Shown one piece after another: positions 1 to 8,727 of a DNA stretch of 64,000 nucleotides. The notes beneath the pieces were generated by a model that was given only the letters and a program-made list of their open reading frames with translations, searched no databases and had not been told where the DNA came from. Source of the DNA: Atriophallophorus winterbourni (lineage: Eukaryota; Platyhelminthes; Trematoda; Plagiorchiida; Microphallidae); the NCBI GenBank assembly GCA_013407085.1, contig JACCGJ010019961.1, forward strand, positions 1 to 64,000, read 5' to 3'. Within the stretch, counting starts at the first letter, position 1. Every line of letters starts with the position of its first letter. Both the position numbers and the translations under genes were made by a program.

Positions 1-226
1 ATCAGCTTATGCGTATCCGCTGGACTCTTCGCGTTTCGAACTACTATTTGTGTAGACGGATGGCGCAATGTGAATCGAAGTTCGCGTCTACTCGCCACCT
101 TATAACTAGCTGAAGGGACTAAACTAAGCCACAACTGATCGAACGGCCTGTTGCCGCGAGGGTTATTACAACCCCAGGCTAGTTTGAAGTAGAATACCAT
201 TTCGAAACGCTAAAATCTCACCGGAA

Positions 227-269
227 GCACCGGACCGGTTTCGAGGTTTTTGCCTCTCATCAGCTATGC
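227..269 (-). ncRNA. Hammerhead ribozyme, HHR-A copy 1
   Basis: Read on the minus strand. The core boxes CUGAUGA and GAAA, helix II (GAGG-CAAAAA-CCUC) and palindromic helix III ACCGGU are present, with GUC before the cleavage point. This copy reads CGGUGC on the 3' side of helix I where the others read CUGUGC, so one helix I pair is lost. Probably weaker than its neighbours. Confidence 0.75.
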
Positions 270-483
270 GTATCCGCTGAACTCTTCGCGTTTCGAACTA
301 GTATTTGTGTAGACGGATGGCGCAATGTGAATCGAAGTTCGCGTCTACTCGCTACTTTATAAGTAGCTGAAGGGACTAAACTAAGCCCCAACTGATCGAA
401 CGGCCTGTTGCCGCGAGGGTTATTACAACCCCAGGCTAGTTCGAAGTAGAATACCATTCCGAAACGCTAAAATCTCACCGGAA

Positions 484-526
484 GCACAGGACCGGTTTCG
501 AGGTTTTTGCCTCTCATCAGCTATGC
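484..526 (-). ncRNA. Hammerhead ribozyme, HHR-A copy 2
   Basis: On the minus strand helix I pairs GCAUAG with CUGUGC (six pairs, one G-U). Then come CUGAUGA, helix II GAGG/CCUC closed by CAAAAA, GAA, and helix III ACC/GGU as a loop-less palindrome, with C17 giving a GUC cleavage site between 490 and 489. All invariant core positions are as expected. The loop-less palindromic helix III suggests activity as a dimer or within multimeric transcripts, as described for other minimal type I hammerheads. Confidence 0.85.
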
Positions 527-741
527 GTATCCGCTGGACTCTTCGCGTTTCGAACTAGTATTTGTGTAGACGGATGGCGTAATGTGAAACTGAAGTTCTC
601 GTCTACTCGCTACTTTATAAGTAGCTGAAGGGACTAAACTAAGCCCCAACTGATCCAACGGCGTATTGCCGCGAGGGTTATTACAACCCCAGGATAGATC
701 AGAGTAGAATACCATTCCGAAACGCTAAAATCTCACCGGAA

Positions 742-784
742 GCACAGGACCGGTTTCGAGGTTTTTGCCTCTCATCAGCTATGC
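742..784 (-). ncRNA. Hammerhead ribozyme, HHR-A copy 3
   Basis: Identical over the motif to the copy at 484-526. Predicted cleavage on the minus strand between 748 and 747. Confidence 0.85.
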
Positions 785-804
785 GTATCCGCTGGACTCT
801 TCGC

Positions 805-903
805 GTTTCGAACTAGTATTTGTGTAGACGGATGGCGCAATGTGAATCGAAGTTCGCGTCTACTCGCTACTTTATAAGTAGCTGAAGGGACTAAACTAAG
901 CCA
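805..903 (-). promoter_or_regulatory. Possible Pol III A/B boxes in HHR-A unit (representative copy)
   Basis: On the minus strand GTTCGAAAC (805-813) fits the B-box core GWTCRANNC, and TGGCTTAGTTTAG (891-903) resembles an A box. They are in A-to-B order, 77 nt apart, and recur in most units. Pol III transcription is known for Sm-alpha-type hammerhead repeats; here it is only inferred. Confidence 0.4.
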
Positions 904-998
904 AAACTGATCGAACGGCCTGTTGCCGCGAGGGTTATTACAACCCCAGGCTAGTTCGAAGTAGAATACCATTCCGAAACGCTAAAATCTCACCGGAA

Positions 999-1041
999 GC
1001 ACAGGACCGGTTTCGAGGTTTTTGCCTCTCATCAGCTATGC
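999..1041 (-). ncRNA. Hammerhead ribozyme, HHR-A copy 4
   Basis: Identical over the motif to the copy at 484-526. Predicted cleavage on the minus strand between 1005 and 1004. Confidence 0.85.
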
Positions 1042-1255
1042 GTATCCGCTGGACTCTTCGCGTTTCGAACTAGTATTTGTGTAGACGGATGGCGCAATGT
1101 GAATCGAAGTTCGCGTCTACTCGCTACTTTATAAGTAGCTGAAGGGACTAAACTAAGCCAAAACTGATCGAACGGCCTGTTGCCGCGAGGGTTATTACAA
1201 CCCCAGGCTAGTTCGAAGTAGAATACCATTCCGAAACGCTAAAATCTCACCGGAA

Positions 1256-1298
1256 GCACAGGACCGGTTTCGAGGTTTTTGCCTCTCATCAGCTATGC
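1256..1298 (-). ncRNA. Hammerhead ribozyme, HHR-A copy 5
   Basis: Identical over the motif to the copy at 484-526. Predicted cleavage on the minus strand between 1262 and 1261. A sixth motif starts at 1514 but is cut at 1535 after the helix III and GAAA half. At the window start only the 5' half of a motif (1-12) is visible. Confidence 0.85.
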
Positions 1299-1535
1299 GT
1301 ATCCGCTGGACTCTTCGCGTTTCGAACTAGTATTTGTGTAGACGGATGGCGCAATGTGAATCGAAGTTCGCGTCTACTCGCTACTTTATAAGTAGTTGAA
1401 GGGACTAAACTAAGCCCCAACTGATCGAACGGCTTGTTGCCGCGAGGGTTATTACAACCCCAGGCTAGTTCGAAGTAGAATACCAATCCGAAACGCTAAA
1501 ATCTCACCGGAAGCACAGGACCGGTTTCGAGGTTT

Positions 1536-2575
1536 GTCTGTATCTAATAACCCGATTGTCTACAAAACTCAACAGATGGAAAGATGGGTATAGGATCCTT
1601 CCTTTCTCTACTTCAGGGACAGTACGGTTCTAACGCATGCACTTGAAAATGTCAAACGGTTGCCGACCATTGAATCTCCAGATATAATCGACAGATAAGC
1701 GAAAAGGAAGGGTTATAGTGGCGACAACAATCACCTGAGCTCACTAAATGCTGCAGAGAAGCATCATTACAACATGTTCATAATTCGCTTCTTCATGGCT
1801 AGCTGAATGAGCCGGTCCCACAAGAGGTTCAATACACGAAGATCATCAATATATGTAAACATAACGGTTATATAGTCGTATGCAACAATTACGAATGATT
1901 CTCCCTTCTGTATTTTGTAGGCAAATTGTTTGCTGAAGTCTTGCAGATCCAACTACAAATTTTAGCTGACAGTATTTACTACGAATTTCAATGTGGCTTT
2001 TGCAAGAAAAGATTAACCGTTGACATGATCTTTTTCATGAGACAACTTCAAGAGGAGTGTCGGGAACGACATAATAGGATGTTTTATTGATTTAACGAAT
2101 GGTTTGGACCACGTCAGCAGGTAACGACTTTTCAAAATGTTCAATCTCATAGGTTGTTCTCAAGACTGGTTTAACGCGTTATTTTGTTCAACGCCGGCAT
2201 GAAGGGCTCAGTCTATTTTAATGGTTTCAGTTTCGACGCATTTGAAATCAATCAAGGCGTCAACTAAGTGTGGGCTTGCTCAAACGCTTTTTGTGTATGC
2301 TTCTCGTCGCATCTCAAGCACATTCTCGGGACTAGGACACAAGCCATTTACCTACGCACATAGAGAGATGGCAAGCTTGTAAAACTGAATAAATTGAGAG
2401 GACAAAACCATTGCACGAGATGTGCTTATCCGAGACCCGCTGTTTGCCGTCGATGCAGCATTTATTGTTCACTCCCAAGAGAACCTCAAAACGCTAATGT
2501 ACTGTTTCTTGTCAGCTTGCAATGCATTTGGGCAAAAAACCAGCATGAGCAAGACCAAAGTTGTTGGTCATTGGG
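1536..2575 (+). mobile_element. Relic of the same LINE family as 38553-43387 (RT region)
   Basis: Nucleotide homology runs from the HHR-A junction and corresponds to about 41456-42515 of the intact LINE: linker before the RT, the fingers, the palm up to the second catalytic motif, and the following SMSKTK segment. It is full of stops and indels, so it is not expressed. The FADD region reads FAVDAAF-like, with the first catalytic Asp altered. Confidence 0.8.
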
Positions 2576-2579
2576 TCTA

Positions 2580-2690
2580 TTTTGAAATGCTCGATCTGAT
2601 AGGCTGTCCCCCAATGCTGCTCAAATTCGTTGTATTTTTCCACTGAGGCATGAAATGCTCAGTCTATTTCATTGGTTGCAGTGCAAAAGT
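2580..2690 (+). mobile_element. Second small fragment of the same LINE (RT palm)
   Basis: Matches about 42085-42190 of the intact LINE, which lies upstream of the part matched just before it. The order is therefore broken: this is a separate fragment or a local duplication. Confidence 0.65.
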
Positions 2691-2691
2691 G

Positions 2692-2838
2692 CTGCGGAGC
2701 AGCGTACGTGCCATGCCTCGCGTGCACCACATTGATCCTTAAAGGTGAATCGATTATTGATCGATCGATAGAGATTTTTGACGTGAATAGGGATTACTGT
2801 ATACGGTATAGACAATGTGATATTCAGTCAATTGCCAG
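2692..2838 (+). repeat. LTR fragment of a Gypsy-type element
   Basis: About 140 bp repeated in direct orientation at 4187-4322, starting at TGCGGAGCAGCG. Diverged by scattered substitutions. The 3' part is lost where CR1-derived sequence begins near 2840. Confidence 0.6.
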
Positions 2839-2839
2839 A

Positions 2840-3860
2840 AGGGCGTCGGGCGACGTTATGTTCATCAGGAAAGTCGATTACTTTGGTTTTCGCGGTGCTA
2901 TTGCGATTACGGAGGAAAAGCATCTCGACCTTACGAATGCAAATACTCATTGTTCTAGTCTGTTAAGTCATATCTGTACAAATCTAGACGAAAATTCTAC
3001 CTCTGTTCACAAAAGGAAATCGAGAACTTTCTGCTTCAAACTCCGAAGCCGCACTCGGAAGTGGATAGCCATGCAAAATTCCGCATGGGCTGCACACAAA
3101 TCAACACGAACAGACGCATTTTAGGAACACTTTCTTAGTTTTCGTAATAAGCCAACGTCTTTAATTCGAGAAGGCAAGCAATTTCACCATTGGAAGCTGA
3201 TCGACCAGATGAAACGACATCCCAATTTTTTGGAAACCATAGTAAACACCGCGACCAAGGTTGAACCAGGTGTATTTTCTATCCAGACAGCGAACGGACT
3301 AACTGATAATGTCAAGGATATAGCTGATGCCCTACTATCATTTTATGCGCAAGTATTTTGTCCGAAGAACGTGTCAACGCTGACTTCTTTGCCGCGCCCA
3401 CTACAGGTCGAATGCCTAAGTAACATCGAGGTAAATCCTACGGTTGTGTGAAAGAAGTTACGCGAGCTAAACGTTCGCAAATAACCAGGAGAGGATGCTG
3501 TTCTGAATTCATGCGAGCTAAAGCTTTTTGGCCCACTATGTGGTCTATTCAGGCATTCATTGAATTCGGGAACCGTACCAAGTCAATGGAAAACCGGTGT
3601 TATCACACCAATCTACAAAGGGGGCAGTCGTTCTGATCCGGCGAATTACCGCCCCGTGACGCTTCTTTCAGCGGTTTCTAAAATTTTGGAACGCCTGGTG
3701 TGTGAGCGACTTGTTAAACATCTCGAAAACCATCAGCTGAAATCATTCACACAACACAGATTTAGAAAAACATATTCATGCCTGTCTAACTTGCTCACGT
3801 CTGGAGATACGGTTTATATACGCGTGTTCAGAAAAAAAGGCTCATATTGGTAGCCTGCAT
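2840..3860 (+). pseudogene. CR1-like LINE ORF2 relic (EN-RT linker and RT fingers)
   Basis: Fragments in different frames match the CR1 ORF2 copies at 19080-20640 and 43300-44900. There is an RSRTRKW segment near 3040-3075, then the linker with PGVFSIQT and NGLTDN near 3260-3310. The RT finger motif (PIYKGGSRSDPANYRPVTLL) lies near 3610-3670, followed by an ISKILERLV-like segment. Frameshifts and stops throughout. It sits between two LTR copies of a Gypsy element, so it probably inserted into that element or replaced part of it. Confidence 0.75.
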
Positions 3861-3904
3861 TTATTATACAACCTGTCGGAACAGTTATTTATAAGGTCCG
3901 TTTT

Positions 3905-4186
3905 GGGGGAGCGATACAAATGAGACATATTAATCATATCAGAAGCCGCCAGACGAAGTCCAATGGAAACCAGAATGAAAATTGTGAAACGCCATTACAC
4001 TTATTTCTAGTCTGGTATCGCCTTCTACTGTCCGTATCACAAGAAACAAAGCAGATAACAGAGCCGAACGCCAACACAAGCGAATCATTAGGAAGATCAC
4101 AACGCACGCGATACCCCGTGAATCGGCTGAACATCGATCCTTACAGGAAAACCTACGTGAACAGGCTTCGGAAAAGGGAGGTGATG
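3905..4186 (+). pseudogene. Gypsy pol C-terminus and polypurine tract
   Basis: The frame ends with a basic C-terminal segment containing RTRYPVNRLNIDPY, the type of tail that follows the Gypsy integrase. A purine-rich stretch (about 4171-4184) abuts the LTR start at 4187, as a polypurine tract should. The upstream pol is missing. Confidence 0.5.
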
Positions 4187-4430
4187 CGGAGCAGCGAACG
4201 TGCCATGCCTCGCGTGCACCACATTAATCGTTATTCGTGAATCGATTATTGATCGATCGATATAGATTGTTAATGTAAAGAGTGATTACTGTATACGGTA
4301 TAGACAATGTGATATTCACTCACTGTACCAAGATTGTTATTCATTCATTCGGCCAATAGACGAGTTCAAGTTCGGTTGTGTTCTCTGACTGACGGCTGGG
4401 CCAGTGCAACACCCCACAGTTATAATATTT
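4187..4430 (+). repeat. Gypsy LTR lying between pol end and gag start
   Basis: Begins with TG after a polypurine tract and is followed by TGGCGCCAGG (4431-4440), a plausible primer binding site. Its first 135 bp are shared with 2692-2838. The exact 3' edge is uncertain; a CA lies at 4417-4418. Confidence 0.55.
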
Positions 4431-5000
4431 TGGCGCCAGGTATAAACTTTCAAAACAGTGGCGGGATGAGCCTGAATAAAGAAATCGTTCGTTTAATCAG
4501 AGAAACGGAGCAACGTCAAAACAAACTATTTGATGCTTCTTTGTCGAAACTTAATTTGAATACTCAAGTACATGCAGAACCGCAGCAAGCATAAAGTCAT
4601 GTTTGGCGAAAGAACATCGCCTTTCAACATTCGGTACAATTTCCTCAAAATAAACAAATCATCAGATGAAGACATTTTATCGTATGCCGCGAGTATGGAC
4701 AATTTAATTTGAAAGTATATCAGATGATCAGTTCAAGTCACTGCTTTTTGTTTCCGGATTAACTTCATCGAGTGATGCCGATATTCTAAAAGGATAGTGT
4801 CCAAACTTGACACTGCTCAGCTATCTATTGAAGAGCTCACGACAGAATATTTACGCCTAGTAAATCTTAAGAAAGATTCACGAATGATTCAGACTGCCAC
4901 AACGTCAGATGATGTTTCAATTGTTGACAAAAAACTACATTTCGACGACTCGATCAGAAAATGTTTAACCAAATAAGATCAGCGAAGACATGAAAGAGGT
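4431..5000 (+). pseudogene. Gypsy gag 5' part, with primer binding site
   Basis: After the primer binding site an ATG at 4466 opens an 43-codon frame (MSLNKEIVRLIRETEQRQ...) typical of a gag N-terminus. Homology then continues through several frames (segments such as DEDILSYAASMDNL, ISDDQFKSLLFVSGL and LDTAQLSIEELT) to about 5000. Frameshifts and stops make it a relic. Confidence 0.6.
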
Positions 5001-5079
5001 GGTCTACCAGACTCTGTTCCAGGTTTTTCCTCATGCTTTCCTCCCGAAGCCTTTCCCGCAATCTGGTACCCCGCAAAGC

Positions 5080-5345
5080 AGCGGAGGTTGAAAATCAGGG
5101 TTTTCCTTCCTTTAGATGAAAAGCCCTCCCAGGCTAACGAGCTCCAACTGCCCGAAGCAAACTGGTTTTCAGGCGCTAGTCACTCGCCCTCGCCCCTTCT
5201 CCTGTTGGTAAAAGCAGTTCCGCCGGGCTCGGAGAGCCACTCGTGCAGGCCAGAGGCTGGACTTGATTGTCAGAGGCTATTTGAGACGCGTGCCATATGA
5301 GAGCATTATATAAACAGTGGGAGCTTATCCCCACTTCCACCCCCG
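5080..5345 (-). mobile_element. Fragment of the LINE 5' region
   Basis: Reverse complement of about 39328-39600, the GC-rich region upstream of the intact LINE ORF. On the minus strand it lies directly downstream of an HHR-B motif (5382-5428). Confidence 0.7.
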
Positions 5346-5374
5346 GGTATGACAACCTTTGGAACCATTTCCCA

Positions 5375-5588
5375 CACTTCCACACCACTACCGGTTTCTG
5401 GCTGTTTGCCGTCATCGGGTGGAGATATTGAGGTTGGTTTCAAGGAGCCTTGAAACAGTGGATAAACGGTAACCAATGTTATACTTGAATGACACTGATA
5501 CATGGTGATTGTACAACGGACCACAGAGTTCAAACTCGAAATTACGTAGTGTTTCGTGGTCAAGAACTCGAGGCGCTTGAGGATGATC
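5375..5588 (-). repeat. HHR-B unit (240-bp family), left part of a split array
   Basis: Matches the 240-bp unit of the 15528-17225 array. The HHR at 5382-5428 (minus strand) keeps GAAA, ACCGGU and the helix II sequence but reads CCGAUGA in place of CUGAUGA, so it is probably inactive. The unit breaks at the 3' tail of the CR1 and appears to resume near 8656. Confidence 0.8.
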
Positions 5589-5713
5589 AAGAATCAAGAA
5601 TCAATATTTATGGTGATAAAAAGCTAATGCTTTACACGTACCATTGGATGACAACTATTGCGAAAAAAAATCAATCAAAATCACATTGTTAATGTTTTTG
5701 GGTTCGTTTTGCT

Positions 5714-6292
5714 TCAATACACCGGGCCAAATTCAGGGTTTTGTTTGACGTATGCATCCAATTTCGATTTGAAAACATCAATTGTCGTTGCATTCACAAC
5801 ATCTTGCGGTAGCGCATTCCATAGAACCACTACGTTTTTTGATGTATTGATTGCTTCCGTTTCGGTGGGAACGCTGCCGTCTACCGCCACTAGCCGCGAA
5901 TGTGTCTCACTCATGGAACTTGGTCTCGGTGGTCAAAGTCTGATGTCTTTCGGTAATGCACGTTTTGCTATTTTCCATTCGGACTTGACAAATTCAGCCA
6001 TGTCGGTAGTTAAAAAGGTAATCCTGAGAGGTTTCGGTCCGTCTCCCTTATAGTTTATTGAAAAAGGCACCCGGCAGGTGTCAGTGATCACAACGTTAGA
6101 AATATTAAGAATAGACGCAATGTAACGCCACTGCTTGAAGTCATAATCTGCTGTTTCCTGTCCCGATGCTTCAGTGGTATTTTCTGGTACACCAAGTAAA
6201 AACATACACCGCGATACCGTTTTTTCCTTAGTGTTTGAGGCACCCTTTCGTTCCCACCATGGCACATCAGGATATATCCGGCAATTTGAAGT
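5714..6292 (-). pseudogene. CR1 ORF1 C-terminal part fused to the RT C-terminus
   Basis: The frame up to 6265 holds the conserved PWWERKG and GDGPKPLRITFLT segments of ORF1. From 5914 the frame passes from the ORF1 end (INTSKNVV) directly into LWNALPQDVVNATTIDVFKSKL, the usual C-terminal end of a CR1 RT. The frame stops near 5714. The join corresponds to a deletion of about 2-3 kb relative to a full CR1. Confidence 0.7.
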
Positions 6293-6446
6293 TGTAGAAA
6301 AGTCAAGATCAGAGCGACAGATGTGTATTCACTACACGTCAACAAAGATATGAATCATCATGGAAATTACAATAAAGAGATAGACACACTGACAGATACT
6401 GCATTCTGATTGGACAATAAGTATTCATGCTGACAGCCACTCCACA
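6293..6446 (-). repeat. 3' LTR of the small LTR element
   Basis: 154 bp, identical to 7061-7214; preceded on the minus strand by a purine-rich tract. Confidence 0.9.
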
Positions 6447-6994
6447 TCCTTCCGTTTTTCGAACGATCGGCTCATCGACATCTTGCGCGTGACAATTGAA
6501 TTTATATCGTTCACTTGACCGAGGCAAAGTTCTTCGAGCTTCGCGAAGATTGTTCCCCAGTCATCTGCGTCTTCGTTCTCAACAAAAGTGAAACACTGTG
6601 TAAACTCCGTCGCCTGTTCACCAAGCGCATTCCTCAGCGTCACAATTTGATACACTTTATCGGTATTCGTCAGATTCGCCAACGTCCGAAAGTCGCTGAA
6701 GTGTTGCTTCCACAGTTTCCATCTCTCGTTCACTTGACCGAGGCAATGTTCTTCGAGCTTCGCGAAGATAGTTTCCCAGTCATCTGCGTTTTCGTTCTTA
6801 TCAAAGGTGAAACACTGTATGAAATTCGTCGCCTGTTCACCAAGCGCATTCCTCAGCGTCACCATTTGATACGCTTTGTCGGTATTCGTTAGATTTGCCA
6901 ACGTCCGAATGTCTCTAAACTGTTCCTTCCACCGTTTCCATCTCTCTGCCAATCCTTCATCGCCTTCCATTGAGTGTTGCCGGTGGTCGAACAT
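6425..6994 (-). CDS. Gag-like protein with an internal 73-residue duplication
   Basis: 189 codons, the only ORF of the small LTR element; the last codons and the stop lie in the 3' LTR. Residues 17-89 and 90-162 are two copies of a 73-residue unit (each starts ERWK and ends CLGQVN), reflecting a 219-bp tandem duplication at 6507-6944. Each unit holds a TNTDK..Y..VTLRNALGEQA segment of the kind found in the N-terminal capsid region of Gypsy/Mag-type gag. No zinc knuckle, protease or RT is present. The start at 6994 is the first ATG after the primer binding site. The role as a gag remnant is inferred. Confidence 0.6.
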   Translation of the reverse strand: MFDHRQHSMEGDEGLAERWKRWKEQFRDIRTLANLTNTDKAYQMVTLRNALGEQATNFIQCFTFDKNENADDWETIFAKLEEHCLGQVNERWKLWKQHFSDFRTLANLTNTDKVYQIVTLRNALGEQATEFTQCFTFVENEDADDWGTIFAKLEELCLGQVNDINSIVTRKMSMSRSFEKRKDVEWLSA

Positions 6995-7060
6995 TAAAGC
7001 CGCTAAAACGGGCGTTCTCAGTTCTATCCGACGTTTTCTCGTCGATCACCCTCGTCACCA

Positions 7061-7214
7061 TGTAGAAAAGTCAAGATCAGAGCGACAGATGTGTATTCAC
7101 TACACGTCAACAAAGATATGAATCATCATGGAAATTACAATAAAGAGATAGACACACTGACAGATACTGCATTCTGATTGGACAATAAGTATTCATGCTG
7201 ACAGCCACTCCACA
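7061..7214 (-). repeat. 5' LTR of the small LTR element
   Basis: 154 bp, identical to 6293-6446; followed on the minus strand by the putative primer binding site TGGTGACGAGGG (about 7060-7049). Confidence 0.9.
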
Positions 7215-8318
7215 GAAGTCGGATCCGTCTTTAGTCGGCACGAATTTAGCAGTATGTTTTCGATATCAGCCTCGCACTTCAGTGTGACTCTCAGTAACCG
7301 AGGTTCATCACTATGAGGTGAGGTGGAATGGCGAGTTAGACGAATCAGTTTGTCAGGAGTAACATGCTCAATTTGCAACTGTTGACAAATTTGAGACCAT
7401 ATATCGAGGTCGTGTTTGTGTTTTCTATCTAACAAGCTCTCGCCGGACTCTTTAACATTCGTACATATTACGCTTAACGAATGAGAATGCTTGTCGCGTG
7501 TCCGGTCATTCTTCATAGAATGTGAGGCTTTTTGATTTAGGTTTACTGTGCCAGGCTCAGATTGTGCAGCGGAGGTCGACCGCAAAAGTATTTCTCTGTA
7601 TGATTTTTGTACCACCGGGGGTGTTTCAATTGGTGCCGAATCGGTGCAGATAATATTAAGCGGCGTATTTTTCGTGGCAGCTTTGGCCAAAGGAGCGTTC
7701 GACGTAGACGGTTTCTGCCTCAAGGCCTTTTTAAGTATCACTTCAGTGTCACGTAATTTAACCTTTTTAGAAGCACTCTGTGGCGGTGAGGTCGAGCGTA
7801 TTCCATTATTCAATTCAACTGGTTTAGTCTTGATTATTGGTCGTAGAGTATTCTTTAAATTTGCAAGTTCCTCTTCTATTATCAATAATCTATTCTCTAT
7901 TGTATTAGTCTCGTTTCTAGCAGAGAATTGTGTACTCTTGGGATTATGATTCGCTATTGAATTTCTACAGTCAATACAGAAATAGCAAACGGATGGGAGA
8001 TTTTTATCATTCACGATCTTTACACACTCATCGGTCAAAGTCTCATCACAGGCCACGTGCACATGTATATCACAAAAAATACATTTAACCAATGCACTAT
8101 CATTGCTTACCGGGTACAGGCACTTGGCGCAGAGGTCAAGGTGGTTTGATGTCGCTATCGGGGGAACAACCGTCGTATGCACACCATGATCGATCGATTT
8201 TTTCGCGTGGGTGTTGGATCTCGTGAGTCGACCACGCATTGTAGGCTGAATTGGGACGACCGGTTGAAGAATGGTCGTCCGTTCGACTGGTCGATTTAGC
8301 TGGGTTATAATTCTTCAT
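7215..8318 (-). pseudogene. CR1 ORF1, N-terminal part (PHD-like zinc finger)
   Basis: The 8239-7193 frame encodes an RNA-binding-type CR1 ORF1 protein. It has a PHD-like Cys/His cluster (CAKC, CIFC, H, CYFC spacing) near residues 37-85, then a low-complexity linker. Further on is the family-conserved segment LTRHSTSPHSDEPRLLRVTLK, shared with 45484-46227. The N-terminal extension from 8318 lies in another frame, so there is a frameshift near 8240. The frame runs into the LTR and ends with six or seven LTR-encoded residues. Confidence 0.75.
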
Positions 8319-8655
8319 TTGGTCATTTTGCGAATAATCCGTGATAACTCAATAACCACACAGAGTAGAGCACAGAATGGCGTATCAAAATGTGTAGTTC
8401 GATGTGATCTTTGCAATGAAAGCAAAAACCGTACGATACTTAACTGTGAGAGAAAGTTTGCACGGGTGAGCAAACCGATATATTTACGTTGAAACGGTAA
8501 ATTTGCTGGTAATCGACGAACCAGCTCAAAACGTGTAAATTCCGATAGCTCTCGTCAAAGTATAGCAAAAAGTTTTTGAACGGTTAAAATCCGAGTTGAT
8601 TTGGTGAAGAAACGGGCAAAAGTGTCAGAACAACAAAAATGCGACCGCACGCCAG

Positions 8656-8727
8656 TATTGTTGCGCACATTCTTCGCACTTACACACCACTACCAGTTTC
8701 TGGCTGTTTGCCGTCATTAGGTGGAAA
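8656..8727 (-). repeat. HHR-B unit, middle part
   Basis: Resumes the unit interrupted at 5588. The motif at 8681-8724 (minus strand) is degenerate: CUAAUGA in place of CUGAUGA, and ACUGGU helix III. Cut at 8727 by the LINE fragment. Confidence 0.75.

Larger units (their letters stand above)
1..1535 (-). repeat. HHR-A: tandem array of a 257-bp hammerhead-bearing unit (retrozyme-like)
   Basis: Six head-to-tail copies of a 257-258 bp unit; the array runs off the left edge and ends abruptly at 1535 in LINE-derived sequence. Predicted cleavage points lie at about 233, 490, 748, 1005 and 1262, giving spacings of 257, 258, 257 and 257. Copies differ by a few substitutions; the copy around 521-741 is the most diverged. 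Each unit carries an HHR on the minus strand and tRNA-type A-box- and B-box-like motifs. No protein is implied: a 65-codon frame recurs, but the unit length is not a multiple of three and one copy is frameshifted. Metazoan retrozymes and schistosome Sm-alpha have this organisation. The identification is inferred from motif and layout. Confidence 0.85.
6293..7214 (-). mobile_element. Small gag-only LTR retrotransposon (TRIM-like), complete
   Basis: Two LTRs of 154 bp (6293-6446 and 7061-7214), identical by eye, each bounded by TG and CA. The element is flanked by the 5-bp duplication GAAGT (6288-6292 and 7215-7219). On the minus strand TGGTGACGAGGG follows the 5' LTR as a plausible primer binding site, and a purine-rich run (AAAAACGGAAGGA) precedes the 3' LTR. 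The 614-bp interior has one ORF and no protease, RT or integrase. Identical LTRs indicate recent insertion with machinery supplied in trans. Confidence 0.9.
5588..8655 (-). mobile_element. CR1-like LINE, internally deleted, interrupted by an LTR element
   Basis: The 5' end near 8655 coincides with the 5' end of the other CR1 (near 47418), so the 5' end looks complete. The 3' end has the tail repeat seen on the other copy (GATTCTT units, 5588-5605). ORF1 is present, but nearly all of ORF2 is missing: the ORF1 end runs directly into the last part of the RT domain. It inserted into an HHR-B unit and was later hit by the small LTR element at 6293-7214. Confidence 0.8.

Noticed and set aside
227..1298. 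Alternative reading of the HHR-A helix III as CCGG pairing with the distal CCGG
   Set aside because: That fold would place G at position 17, which blocks cleavage, and would leave helix I unpaired. The ACCGGU palindrome reading gives C17 and a six-pair helix I, so it is preferred.
260..1486. A 65-codon minus-strand frame repeated in five units of the HHR-A array as a possible repeated peptide gene
   Set aside because: The unit is 257 bp, not a multiple of three, one copy is frameshifted, and nothing resembles a leader, promoter or domain. The frame is a by-product of recent tandem duplication.
1..1535. CRISPR-like regular array
   Set aside because: Units are contiguous 257-bp direct repeats without unique spacers, in a eukaryotic context.
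7548..7949. 133-codon plus-strand frame
   Set aside because: Antisense shadow of CR1 ORF1 (8239-7193).
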